The translations under genes and the position numbers were made by a program. The notes beneath the pieces were generated by a model. That model searched no databases. It was not told where the DNA came from and saw nothing but the letters and a program-made list of their open reading frames with translations. This document shows, one piece after another, positions 6,956 through 14,738 of a DNA stretch of 35,005 bases. Position 1 is the first letter of the stretch; each line of letters opens with the position of its first letter. This DNA comes from Candidatus Nomurabacteria bacterium (GTDB lineage Bacteria; Patescibacteriota; Minisyncoccia; Phycocordibacterales; UBA9973): NCBI GenBank assembly GCA_026395915.1, contig JAPLXU010000014.1:45596-80600 (forward strand), given 5' to 3'.

Positions 6956-8020
6956 ATGAAAAATAACAAACCAACTTACATAATTTTCGGCGCGTCTGGC
7001 GATTTGTCTAGACGTTATTTGATGCCGGCCACGAGACGCCTAAAAGATTTAGGTAAGATTGGCGATGTCATTCATATTTCTCGCAAAGATTACGGCAACT
7101 TAAAAAATATAATTTCAAATGACGGCGAAAAAATAATACATCTAGCTGTCCCGCCGGAAGCTGTGCCTGATGTTGTGAAAATAATTAGTGACAATTTAGA
7201 TAAAAAAAACATAAAAATTATTCTTGAAAAACCTTTCGGTAGCGACCTGAAATCCGCGCAAAATTTGATAAAACACATTGATAAATATTTTTCCGAAGAC
7301 CAAATTTATAGAGTGGATCATTATTTAGCTAAACAATCTATGCAAAAAATAGTGCAGGAAAAATGGCAAAGAGAAAATGTTTCCACTGTAGAAATAATCG
7401 CTAGCGAAAAAATAGATATCGAAGGGCGGGTTAATTTTTATGAGCAAACTGGTGCGTTAAAAGATTTTATGCAAAGTCATTTGTTGGAAATGCTCGCTGT
7501 CGTTTTAGCTCAATCATTTGAAAATACTCGCCGACACAACGCGCTCAAGAATCTGGAAATCGTTTGTGATGTTAAAAGCCATGAATGTGTAAAGAGGGGT
7601 CAATATGAAGGATATCGCAGAGAAGTGAATAATAAGACGAGCATGACGGAAACATTTGTCTCGATCAATCTGGTTTCCAATGATCCGATCTGGCGCGGAG
7701 TGGCTATAAATCTCACAACTGGCAAAGCTCTAGATAAAAAACTGACGCAAATAAAAATAAAATACAAAAATGGTTCTGAGAAAATTTTTAAAATTGAACA
7801 CGAAAAAGACGCCTACGAAAGAGTTATAGAAGCTACAATCAGAGGGGATCATGATTTGTTTATTTCGAGTGGTGAAGTGCTCGATAGTTGGAGGATTTTG
7901 GACTCGATACAAGAGACGTGGAAAAATTCTAAAGATGATTTAGTGATTTACAAAAAGGAGAGCAGTGTCGAACTCGTACAACTCGCAAGAACTGTTCTTG
8001 CGAAGGGGCTATCTTTATAA
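6956..8020 (+). CDS. zwf: Glucose-6-phosphate dehydrogenase, compact form
   Basis: First enzyme of the oxidative pentose phosphate pathway (glucose 6-phosphate to 6-phosphogluconolactone, making NADPH). Visible are the N-terminal nucleotide loop FGASGDLSRR (residues 12-21), EKPFGSDL near 92-99, the active-site RVDHYLAKQ (family RIDHYLGKE) and FYEQTGALKDFMQSHLLEMLA, which holds the presumed catalytic His. At 354 aa it is about 130 residues shorter than typical Zwf. The losses fall between the Rossmann loop and EKPFG and in the C-terminal domain, so oligomerisation may differ. With pgl and gnd it makes a full pathway. Confidence 0.9.
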   Translation: MKNNKPTYIIFGASGDLSRRYLMPATRRLKDLGKIGDVIHISRKDYGNLKNIISNDGEKIIHLAVPPEAVPDVVKIISDNLDKKNIKIILEKPFGSDLKSAQNLIKHIDKYFSEDQIYRVDHYLAKQSMQKIVQEKWQRENVSTVEIIASEKIDIEGRVNFYEQTGALKDFMQSHLLEMLAVVLAQSFENTRRHNALKNLEIVCDVKSHECVKRGQYEGYRREVNNKTSMTETFVSINLVSNDPIWRGVAINLTTGKALDKKLTQIKIKYKNGSEKIFKIEHEKDAYERVIEATIRGDHDLFISSGEVLDSWRILDSIQETWKNSKDDLVIYKKESSVELVQLARTVLAKGLSL

Positions 8021-8047
8021 TTAAAATTAAGTAAAAAACAAAGTTCG

Positions 8048-8090
8048 CTATAAAGATGCTATAGCATAATTATAGTAAATAAATTTTTTT
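8048..8090 (+). terminator. Terminator after zwf
   Basis: The hairpin CTATAA-ag-ATGCTA/TAGCAT-aa-TTATAG is followed by a run of seven T. It closes the pgl-gnd-zwf unit. Confidence 0.6.
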
Positions 8091-8159
8091 GAATGTGGAT
8101 GTAAGAAATGAGTGAATATAAACGTCATTCTTAATGAAGTTTTAATTAAGGCAAAAGCC

Positions 8160-8188
8160 TTGACTTTATGGCACGGTTGTGCTATTCT
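8160..8188 (+). promoter_or_regulatory. Strong promoter of the GC-rich locus
   Basis: TTGACT (8160-8165), a 17-bp spacer and TATTCT (8183-8188). Transcription from about 8195 would give a leader of ~115 nt before the first ORF, unlike the leaderless genes around it. Confidence 0.65.
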
Positions 8189-8196
8189 AGAAGACA

Positions 8197-8295
8197 GTTC
8201 CTCGAAAATTGAATAAATGTAACAAAAACAAGGCCTAACTAGCTTTTCCGCGAGTAGCGGATGGGCAAAAGAAGGCTGTTTCGAGGACAGTACAA
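8197..8295 (+). other. Structured 5' leader, function unknown
   Basis: The leader can fold with closing arms CCTCGAAA (about 8208-8215) and TTTCGAGG (about 8279-8286). An inner stem is CTTTT-CCGC, loop GAGTA, GCGG, then AAAAG. It does not match any riboswitch I recognise. It could be a regulatory or stabilising leader for the two genes that follow. Confidence 0.4.
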
Positions 8296-8309
8296 CAAAA
8301 AAAAAGATC

Positions 8310-8555
8310 ATGAAGAGAATTATTGCGGTGTTGGGTGTGTTTGGTTTTTTTGGCCTCTTTTTAGCTTTGGTTATGGGATGGAGGCCAGGTGGCCCCAATG
8401 TGGACGAGCCTGTTCTGAAAAGAACAACAACCTTTACGCCCAGAACCAATCAGACAACAAGCGCCGTTGACCCGCGGACAACTGCGGAGCTCAAGAAGGC
8501 AGGATTTACCGGCGGATTCTCCACTATTACAGTGGGCAGTACGAACCGGAAGTAA
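8310..8555 (+). CDS. Small single-pass membrane or secreted protein, unknown
   Basis: An 81-aa ORF beginning MKRIIAVLGVFGFFGLFLAL, a hydrophobic segment at residues 4-22 after a basic start (membrane anchor or uncleaved signal). A polar, Thr/Arg-rich tail follows with no cysteines. I recognise no family. Its base composition is richer in GC than the neighbouring metabolic genes and it shares the strong upstream promoter with the following secreted protein, 40 nt downstream, so the two probably form one transferred unit. Confidence 0.5.
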   Translation: MKRIIAVLGVFGFFGLFLALVMGWRPGGPNVDEPVLKRTTTFTPRTNQTTSAVDPRTTAELKKAGFTGGFSTITVGSTNRK

Positions 8556-8595
8556 CAAACAACAGAAACAACCAAAGAAAAATAAACAGAAAGAT

Positions 8596-9783
8596 ATGAA
8601 GTCAACATTGAAAATCATCGTCGCTGTCATGCTGACGGCACTCACCCTCAACATCAACGCTCAGGTTGTGGTGTCATCCGGAGGCGGAGGAAGCTCTGTC
8701 GCCTATGCCACTTCACTGATCACGAACAGCGCGGCCTGGTCGGTCGCCCTGCTGGACAAGAGGGCGGATTACTACACGGGCGATTTCTATGCGTACGATA
8801 CGGCATGGAACCGCATCACCTTTGGGGAGTTCACAATGAAGCCCTGCGCCGGCGGCGTATTCATGATTACTCGTTTCCTCGTGGGAGGCACCAACGAGAT
8901 CTTCATTGATCCCAAGAAACCACTGCCCGGGTTTCCCAGCATTGGTAAGACGTGTTACTACTTCAGCGTCTATGTCAATGGATGGGTACAGATGTCCAAC
9001 GACAAAGGTCAGAACACTCGGTACGGGAATTTTGAAGCTTTCAACTTCAAGCCTGGCGACGCAGTCAACATTAAGGTTCACCCTCAGGGGGACCGGTTGC
9101 TACTTAGCGTTGCTGGCACCTTAGAGGGAAACCCGGATGACATGATCATCAGGATCGGGGATTACAGCGGGTGCTATGATCCCTATTTGTCCAGCGCACT
9201 CGGCCAGAACATCTTTAGCGTCTGGGCCGATCCGATTCAAGTCCCACTCGGCAGTGTTTGGGATTGCATCATTACCGATCAATCGACAGGGCGGATGACT
9301 ACGGTTCGGGTCACAGTTGGATCCGGCATCACGCCTGCTGTCAATACTGGCGTGTCAGGTGTCGAAGTCTCGAATGACGGTGGCGTCAAGGAGGTTTTTT
9401 TCGCGAGTGATAATTCTACCTACCTGCCAGATCAGACATACGATTCGGTTTCGCCTTGGGCGGATTGGACGGCTCCAGTCAAATACTTCAACGTCACCGT
9501 CAGCAATGGCGATGGGTTGAATGTCGAAACTGGAGGCTTGGCCGCGTTCAGAATCTACGGATTCAAGGACGGCATCTTAACAGACCTCACAGATCTCACT
9601 CCGCATTCCTCGAGATTTGTCAACGAGGTTTATGGCCGTACTGGCTACACAGCCTATCAGATCATCGTGACAAGGATTGGGGGGAGCGAAAGCACCTTTG
9701 ATCTCTCGATCTGGAAGTACAGCAATTACGGCGGCGGTGGGTTTAGTCCCATTACAGGAGAGCCGATTCCAGTGGGGAATTAA
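8596..9783 (+). CDS. Secreted beta-rich protein of unknown function
   Basis: A 395-aa protein. MKSTLKIIVAVMLTALTLNI followed by NAQ is a clear signal peptide, probably cut after residue 22 or 23. The mature part starts with a Ser/Gly stretch (VVSSGGGGSS) and is rich in alternating hydrophobic/polar strands, aromatics and Gly, with a few Cys (CAGG, KTCYYF, SGCYD, WDCI), suggesting exported beta-sandwich domains with possible disulfides. No family or catalytic motif is recognised. Base composition differs strongly from its neighbours: codons ending in G or C dominate. A longer frame opens at 8467, but the ATG at 8596 gives the signal peptide. Recent horizontal acquisition is likely. A terminator follows at 9879. 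Confidence 0.7.
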   Translation: MKSTLKIIVAVMLTALTLNINAQVVVSSGGGGSSVAYATSLITNSAAWSVALLDKRADYYTGDFYAYDTAWNRITFGEFTMKPCAGGVFMITRFLVGGTNEIFIDPKKPLPGFPSIGKTCYYFSVYVNGWVQMSNDKGQNTRYGNFEAFNFKPGDAVNIKVHPQGDRLLLSVAGTLEGNPDDMIIRIGDYSGCYDPYLSSALGQNIFSVWADPIQVPLGSVWDCIITDQSTGRMTTVRVTVGSGITPAVNTGVSGVEVSNDGGVKEVFFASDNSTYLPDQTYDSVSPWADWTAPVKYFNVTVSNGDGLNVETGGLAAFRIYGFKDGILTDLTDLTPHSSRFVNEVYGRTGYTAYQIIVTRIGGSESTFDLSIWKYSNYGGGGFSPITGEPIPVGN

Positions 9784-9878
9784 ATTTCTCCCTGCGCCGT
9801 AACGCATTGTTCTTTTACATCGATTTGAGTTTACGGACTCGAATCCGCATTTCCATGCGAAAATTGGATACGATTTAG

Positions 9879-9914
9879 GAGCCGGTATGCGAAAGCTGCC
9901 GGTTCTTTTATTTT
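9879..9914 (+). terminator. Terminator of the secreted-protein gene
   Basis: The stem GAGCCGG (9879-9885) pairs with CCGGTTC (9899-9905), followed by TTTTATTTT. Confidence 0.7.
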
Positions 9915-9965
9915 CCAAATTTTTTTTATTGCGTTAAATTTTTAATATGTTATGCTTTCAAATGT

Positions 9966-10045
9966 AGTTTCTCGTTTAGCGAAATCGAGTTCTACGTTTA
10001 TAAGTAGTTTTTGCCCGATTTTGTAAAACGGGAGAAGTAAAGAAA
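9966..10045 (+). promoter_or_regulatory. RRM gene leader with a hairpin touching the ribosome site
   Basis: Two hairpins can be drawn: GTAG..CTCG-TTT/AAA-CGAG..CTAC, then CCCG-a-TTTT-gt-AAAA-CGGG. The second includes the G-run that begins the Shine-Dalgarno-like GGGAGAAG about 10 nt before the ATG, so it could hide the ribosome site (thermosensor or autoregulation). The leader is notable because many other genes here appear leaderless. Confidence 0.45.
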
Positions 10046-10366
10046 ATGGCTACAAAGCTATATGTAGGGGGACTCCCTTACAGCACACAAGAAGGCGCTC
10101 TCAAAGAGCTCTTCGCGCAGGCTGGAAACGTTGTTTCCGCTGTGATTATTATGGACAAGATGTCTGGTCGTTCAAAAGGTTTTGGATTCGTAGAAATGTC
10201 ATCGCAAGATGAGGCTGCAAAAGCTATCTCAATGTTCAACGATCAAGAATTCGAAGGACGCAAACTTACTGTCAACGAAGCTCGTCCAATGGAAGCTCGC
10301 CCACCACGAAGTGGAGGCAATGACCGAGGAGGTTATGGGGGAGGAAGCGGACGAAGAGAATACTAA
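10046..10366 (+). CDS. RNA-binding protein with one RRM and a glycine-rich tail
   Basis: A 106-aa single-RRM protein of the cyanobacterial Rbp type. RNP2 is KLYVGGLPY (residues 4-12) and RNP1 is KGFGFVEM (about 44-51); the C-terminus is an Arg/Gly tail (GGNDRGGYGGGSGRREY). Such proteins bind RNA, often as cold-stress chaperones. It has a structured leader with a Shine-Dalgarno-like GGGAGAAG and is followed directly by a strong terminator, so it is a single-gene unit. Confidence 0.92.
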   Translation: MATKLYVGGLPYSTQEGALKELFAQAGNVVSAVIIMDKMSGRSKGFGFVEMSSQDEAAKAISMFNDQEFEGRKLTVNEARPMEARPPRSGGNDRGGYGGGSGRREY

Positions 10367-10391
10367 TTTAAATTTAGATCTCAGATTAAAC

Positions 10392-10420
10392 AAAAAACCA
10401 CCTTGGGTGGTTTTTTGTTT
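10392..10420 (+). terminator. Terminator after the RRM gene
   Basis: An 11-bp perfect stem AAAAAACCACC/GGTGGTTTTTT with a TTG loop, giving a T tail. Confidence 0.85.
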
Positions 10421-10425
10421 GCTGA

Positions 10426-10502
10426 ACCTCATCCCCCGCCTTCCCCTGAAAGGGGAAGGGGCTAATTCCTCCTCTCCTTTCAGGAGAGGATTGTGGTGAG
10501 GT
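10426..10502. repeat. Intergenic palindromic repeat, ACCTCA...TGAGGT family, copy 1
   Basis: Ends ACCTCA (10426-10431) and TGAGGT (10497-10502) enclose two GC-rich hairpins, CCTTCCCCT/AGGGGAAGG and CCTCTCCT/AGGAGAGG. A second copy with the same ends and one hairpin is at 27086-27143. Confidence 0.75.
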
Positions 10503-10551
10503 GTGTTTGCTGAAATTGTTTTTTTCTGTTATATTTTTTAAGAGATTTTAA

Positions 10552-10623
10552 GAGCGTGTAGTTCAGTGGTAGAACGCTGTCCTGATAAGACAGAGGTCGA
10601 AGGTCCGATTCCTTCCACGCTCA
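10552..10623 (+). tRNA. tRNA-Ile (anticodon GAT)
   Basis: A full cloverleaf: acceptor GAGCGTG/CACGCTC, D stem GTTC/GAAC with loop AGTGGTA, anticodon stem CTGTC/GACAG with loop CTGATAA (anticodon GAT at 10584-10586), 5-nt variable loop, T stem GAAGG/CCTTC. The discriminator is A; CCA is not encoded. The T loop is TCCGATT, with C where the nearly universal T55 is expected, while the partner GG in the D loop is kept. Confidence 0.9.
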
Positions 10624-10642
10624 CTTGATTTAATTTTTGTGA

Positions 10643-10648
10643 TATAAT
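10643..10648 (+). promoter_or_regulatory. Receiver-gene -10 box (extended, leaderless)
   Basis: TGA followed by TATAAT, ending 6 nt before the ATG at 10655. Confidence 0.6.
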
Positions 10649-10654
10649 AAAAAT

Positions 10655-11113
10655 ATGGAAACATCACCATCATCACCAACTCAGTCGCCTCCACAATCGG
10701 TGCCAGAACGGGAGCAAAATGAAAAATTTAAATTAAATATTTTAGTGGCAGATGATGAAAGAGGCTTTCACGATCCTTTGAAAATGGTTCTTGAAAATGA
10801 AGGTCATAAAGTTACGGTTGTTGAGAATGGGGATCTCTTAATAAAAGAACTTGAAAAACCTGGCGCTAATTTTAATCTTGTAATTGCGGATAATGGTATG
10901 CCAGAAAAGAAAGGGATAGATGCGCTTCGAGAAATTCGTAGTAGTGGAAAACTATTTAATGATATTCCTGTCGTCGTATTTACTGGTGATAATAACGATG
11001 ATGGAAAAATTCAGAAAGATGTCGAAGCTTTAGGCGCCGTATATGTTGCTAAACCTTTTTTTGCAAATTTATTTAAAGCGGTTGAGAAAATAATGGAAGA
11101 GAAGAAGAAATAA
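10655..11113 (+). CDS. Stand-alone response regulator receiver domain
   Basis: A 152-aa cytoplasmic signalling protein: an N-terminal Ser/Pro/Gln-rich ~25-aa linker, then one CheY-like receiver with the acidic pair in LVADDE (Asp33/34), phosphoacceptor Asp79 in VIADNGMPEKKG, the Thr of VVVFTGD and the Lys of YVAKPF. There is no output domain, so it works through protein contacts or a phosphorelay; no histidine kinase is adjacent. It starts just downstream of tRNA-Ile from its own leaderless promoter. Confidence 0.9.
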   Translation: METSPSSPTQSPPQSVPEREQNEKFKLNILVADDERGFHDPLKMVLENEGHKVTVVENGDLLIKELEKPGANFNLVIADNGMPEKKGIDALREIRSSGKLFNDIPVVVFTGDNNDDGKIQKDVEALGAVYVAKPFFANLFKAVEKIMEEKKK

Positions 11114-11153
11114 TTTTTACTTGACAAATCTCTGCTTTTTTATAGTGTGAAGT

Positions 11154-11195
11154 ATGGAGTGCGCGCAGTTTAACAAATACGCACAAAAAAATTGA
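11154..11195 (+). CDS. Possible 13-codon leader peptide
   Basis: MECAQFNKYAQKN ends with TGA two bases before the ATG at 11198. A TATAGT box (11141-11146) ends 7 nt before its ATG, the leaderless spacing seen elsewhere, though the upstream TTGACA is only 14 bp away. Translation could be coupled to the next gene. No homology is expected at this length. Confidence 0.3.
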   Translation: MECAQFNKYAQKN

Positions 11196-11197
11196 AA

Positions 11198-11785
11198 ATG
11201 AGAATGTTCCCGGAATATCTTCGCCCCGGCGCGAAAGGGTCGGCGGTGTTGCTTCTCAAGCTGTTGTTTATGGCTATGGGAATCAGGTGCAGTTTCGTCG
11301 TCAATGATGAATACGACGACCAATTGCTGCATATCATCAAGGGGTTCCAAGCTTTGGTTGGAATCTCACAGGATGGGTCGTTTGGTCCTGTGACGAAAAC
11401 GGAGTTCCAGCATGTCACCAGAATAAACCTGGATGATATCGAGCTCGGACCTCTCACATTAACGAAGCTCTTGAAGCTTCTGTTCTTGGCGGGAAGAACA
11501 AATCCAAATATCGTTGTTAACGACGAGCACGATTGCCAGTTGTCATATGCGATCCAAGGATTCCAGGAAGCGAATGGAATTTCTGAAGATGGATTTGGTC
11601 CTAGGACGAGGTGTGTCTTCTTTCAAGATACTGGCATTAATCTTGATAAGATAGATCTCAGTTCCTTTGGAGTCGAGACGAAAGAAGCGGAAGCGCTTTT
11701 TATCTTACCTTCTCCTAGGCGTGGTCATGTCATGAAAGTGCCAAGGCTTATATTGATTGGTATGTCTAATAGCATGTGCCGTTAA
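11198..11785 (+). CDS. Protein with two peptidoglycan-binding-like repeats
   Basis: A 195-aa protein with two tandem copies of a PG_binding_1-like helical repeat. Copy 1 has LRPGAKGSAVLLLKLLF then IIKGFQALVGISQDGSFGPV; copy 2 has LTLTKLLKLLFLAG then AIQGFQEANGISEDGFGPRT. Both keep the family pattern (leading GxxG or LxxL, FQ, then DG-FGP-T). No catalytic domain or signal peptide is present, so wall attachment would need export by another route, or the repeats serve another role. The frame also opens with TTG at 11192; ATG at 11198 or 11204 is more likely. Composition is slightly richer in GC than the neighbours. Confidence 0.6.
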   Translation: MRMFPEYLRPGAKGSAVLLLKLLFMAMGIRCSFVVNDEYDDQLLHIIKGFQALVGISQDGSFGPVTKTEFQHVTRINLDDIELGPLTLTKLLKLLFLAGRTNPNIVVNDEHDCQLSYAIQGFQEANGISEDGFGPRTRCVFFQDTGINLDKIDLSSFGVETKEAEALFILPSPRRGHVMKVPRLILIGMSNSMCR

Positions 11786-11865
11786 TCACTAAACTAAACC
11801 GAGTCGAGGACACGGCCTCACTCAAAACAATTTTTGTTCTTTCGAATTATCTTTCATCATCTGGT

Positions 11866-11903
11866 CCCATTGCGCAATTCGGCGCCATGGGGCTTTTTCG
11901 TTT
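11866..11903 (+). terminator. Terminator after the repeat protein gene
   Basis: CCCAT-t-GCGC, a 6-nt loop, GCGC-c-ATGGG, then GCTTTTTCGTTTTT. Confidence 0.75.
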
Positions 11904-11909
11904 TTATAT

Positions 11910-11937
11910 TTGCTTGATTCTAAAAATTTGGTAAAAT
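11910..11937 (+). promoter_or_regulatory. Leaderless promoter of the coiled-coil gene
   Basis: TTGCTT (11910-11915), a 16-bp spacer and extended TGG-TAAAAT (box 11932-11937), ending 6 nt before the GTG start. Confidence 0.6.
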
Positions 11938-11943
11938 AGAATT

Positions 11944-12225
11944 GTGAAAAAGGCGATTAAAAAAACAATCGGAAAATATGTTACTGAAAATACTTTTGAA
12001 AAGCATATGGGAAATATTGCAAATTCTTTTGCGCGGGTGGATGCGTCTTTAGAAACTCATGAAAAAGTTTTGCAAGAGATTCTTAAAGAAATTAAAGCCA
12101 TCCATGAAGATAATAAATATTTCAGGGAAAGCATTTTAAGTTTGAATACTGACGGAATATCCTGTGATAAAAAAATTAATAATTTGACTGTTCGTGTAGA
12201 AAAGCTGGAGTTGGAATCAAAATGA
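11944..12225 (+). CDS. Small coiled-coil protein, unknown
   Basis: A 93-aa, highly charged, helical protein with heptad-like spacing from about residue 20 to the end (SFARVDASLETHEKVLQEIL, then INNLTVRVEKLELE). It has a GTG start, backed by the leaderless promoter spacing. Its stop overlaps the next ATG by 4 nt (ATGA), so the two proteins are translationally coupled and may work together at the membrane. Family unknown. Confidence 0.65.
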   Translation: MKKAIKKTIGKYVTENTFEKHMGNIANSFARVDASLETHEKVLQEILKEIKAIHEDNKYFRESILSLNTDGISCDKKINNLTVRVEKLELESK

Positions 12226-12473
12226 AAACAATCAAAATAATCATATCAACCATCATAATAATAATTGGAACACCGTTTTACATATACGCTTTAACCAAAG
12301 CTATACCAGCTACTATTGATCTCTTTCAATCTCCTAATATCGGTTATATGCCATTGTTCTTTTTTATCGCAATTCCTCAAATTGTATTTACGTTATCTCC
12401 GATATTAATTTTGATTGTTCTATCGCTCAAGATTAGGTCTCATCTTTTAAAAAAGAAATATGGTTCTGTATAA
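12222..12473 (+). CDS. Small two-helix membrane protein, unknown
   Basis: An 83-aa protein with two hydrophobic segments, about residues 4-25 (IKIIISTIIIIIGTPFYIYA) and 44-70 (PLFFFIAIPQIVFTLSPILI onward), and a basic C-terminus (KIRSHLLKKKYGSV). Coupled by an ATGA overlap to the coiled-coil protein before it. A holin-like pair can be imagined, but nothing in the sequence proves it. Confidence 0.6.
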   Translation: MKTIKIIISTIIIIIGTPFYIYALTKAIPATIDLFQSPNIGYMPLFFFIAIPQIVFTLSPILILIVLSLKIRSHLLKKKYGSV

Positions 12474-12557
12474 TTTAACTTATATCTAACTTTTTTTTAC
12501 TTTTTGTGGATTACTTATACGTAGGCGTGTTTGGATAACGCAAAAATGCACTTTCGC

Positions 12558-12586
12558 TTGACAGGATAAGTTTAAAATGTTAACAT
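12558..12586 (+). promoter_or_regulatory. Promoter of the 163-aa orphan gene
   Basis: Consensus TTGACA (12558-12563), a 17-bp spacer and TAACAT (12581-12586). The predicted leader is about 12 nt. Confidence 0.55.
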
Positions 12587-12604
12587 CAGAAAAAACCTGT
12601 TCTT

Positions 12605-13096
12605 ATGACAACGACAACTTTTGACTTTAGCGTCCGTCCTCCGCTTTCGCTTGAGGAGGAAAGCGCGACACTCCTTGATTGGCCAACTGGTGAAAGGGAA
12701 GTGAAAATTTGGATTGAACAAGGAGAGCTTTTTGTGCAAGGGAAAAGGATCGTTCCGTACATGCCTGCTTTTCAAGCGGAATGTCCGAACGATGTCGATC
12801 TTCGACAGGCAGTCTCCTTGCTGAAAGGTCTTCCTTTGGTTCATCCAATGCTAGCGCAAGTCCTTAACGATCATCCGGACTTAATTCCGGGTTCGCTCTC
12901 GCACTTTCTTAGTTGTGATTATACAACATCGAGCGGTGGAATTATCTTTCCAAGTGCTTCAGTAACAACTTGGACAGGGAAAAAAGCACTTTTATCCTTG
13001 TTCACAGTAGGAGGGACCCCTTATTTCAGTTACCCGATTTTAGATCGGCTTCCACATAGGAGGTCGTATCTGATTGAAATTGGACAGGGGAGCTAA
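12605..13096 (+). CDS. Orphan protein, unknown
   Basis: A 163-aa soluble protein with no signal peptide. A mixed N-terminal part (MTTTTFDFSVRPPLSLEEE, then a strand VKIWIEQGELFVQGK) precedes a C-terminal Ser/Thr/Gly-rich stretch (TTSSGGIIFPSASVTTW) and PHRRSYLIEIGQG. I recognise no family. It has its own promoter and a terminator immediately after, so it is monocistronic. Codon use is richer in GC than the ATP synthase genes, as in the other orphans of this zone. Confidence 0.55.
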   Translation: MTTTTFDFSVRPPLSLEEESATLLDWPTGEREVKIWIEQGELFVQGKRIVPYMPAFQAECPNDVDLRQAVSLLKGLPLVHPMLAQVLNDHPDLIPGSLSHFLSCDYTTSSGGIIFPSASVTTWTGKKALLSLFTVGGTPYFSYPILDRLPHRRSYLIEIGQGS

Positions 13097-13121
13097 AACA
13101 ACTTTTAACAATCTTCCAATC

Positions 13122-13160
13122 GGGACCATTCGGCTTTGCCAGTGTCCCTTTTGCTTTTTA
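13122..13160 (+). terminator. Terminator before the ATP synthase operon
   Basis: GGGAC (13122-13126) pairs with GTCCC (13144-13148) around an inner GGC-TTT-GCC, followed by TTTTGCTTTTTATTT. The T tract runs up to the -35 box of the next promoter. Confidence 0.6.
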
Positions 13161-13161
13161 T

Positions 13162-13190
13162 TTGCATCCTGTTCATTTTTACCCTATAGT
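13162..13190 (+). promoter_or_regulatory. ATP synthase operon promoter
   Basis: TTGCAT (13162-13167), a 17-bp spacer and TATAGT (13185-13190). The -10 ends 6 nt before the ATG of the first gene, so the operon message should begin at that start codon. Confidence 0.7.
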
Positions 13191-13196
13191 ATATGT

Positions 13197-13443
13197 ATGG
13201 ACTGGAAACCAGTGATAGTTTTTTATGCTAAGACGACTTCGTGGATAATTTTTCCCTTGGTTTTAGGTCTGATTTTAGGAAGATACGTCGGAAATTCGAC
13301 TGGCAGTCAGGCTTTATTTTTTGGAATCATCATGGTCGGTTTTGGCATCACTTGTTTCGGAATTTATCGCGAAATCAAGGAATATAAAAAAAGTTTAGAA
13401 AAAGACCCGCCTTCGCAAGAGGCTACAGACGGGCAAAGAAAAA

Positions 13444-13457
<14 letters not shown>
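13197..13457 (+). CDS. atpZ: ATP synthase accessory membrane protein, AtpZ/AtpI-like
   Basis: An 86-aa protein with two membrane helices (about residues 11-28 and 38-56) and a short polar tail (REIKEYKKSLEK), the pattern of AtpZ/AtpI proteins encoded first in many atp operons, where they aid assembly of the c-ring or act in ion transport. A longer frame opens at 13074, but the promoter spacing and the sequence MDWKPVIVFYAKTT support 13197. The last ~17 residues (DPPSQEATDGQRKNGNK) come largely from a palindromic insert at 13406-13434. The 3' end overlaps atpB by 14 nt. Confidence 0.75.
13406..13434. repeat. Palindromic insert in the atpZ 3' end
   Basis: CCCG..CGGG outer arms with an inner CC..GG stem (CCCGCCTTCGCAAGAGG, then CTACAGACGGGC). 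It encodes about PPSQEATDG in an extra polar tail after the AtpZ fold. Confidence 0.6.
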
Positions 13458-14633
<1,176 letters not shown>

Positions 14634-14636
14634 AAA

Positions 14637-14727
14637 AATAAATAGTTTTAATTTTTTAGAATGGTCTGGCTGGGGCGAGGGGCCCCAGAGAACCGAGGAC
14701 CTTATAAAAAATTGAAAACTGTTTATT
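14637..14727. repeat. GC-rich core in locus-specific inverted arms, atpE-atpF gap
   Basis: The 39-nt core at 14663-14701 is the inverted equivalent of 6879-6917, with a compensatory pair change (positions 9 and 25 of the core). The arms, about 25 nt (14637-14662 and 14702-14727), are inverted copies of each other with about three differences, and are unrelated to the arms at 6851-6946. Confidence 0.8.
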
Positions 14728-14738
14728 TTTTGAAAATT

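Larger units (their letters stand above)
9784..10045 (+). other. Intergenic: terminator, promoter, structured leader
   Basis: No ORF is supported here. It holds the terminator at 9879-9914, then an extended -10 (TGT TATGCT, 9951-9956) and a roughly 80-nt leader for the RRM gene. Confidence 0.55.

Noticed and set aside
3608-8240. Shared 13-mer around TTAGGCCTTGTT downstream of hisG and, inverted, in the leader at 8226
   Set aside because: Matches of this length are expected by chance in 35 kb, and the flanks do not match.
8467-8595. An upstream extension of the secreted-protein frame
   Set aside because: Starting at 8596 gives a clean signal peptide; the extension overlaps the 81-aa gene in another frame.
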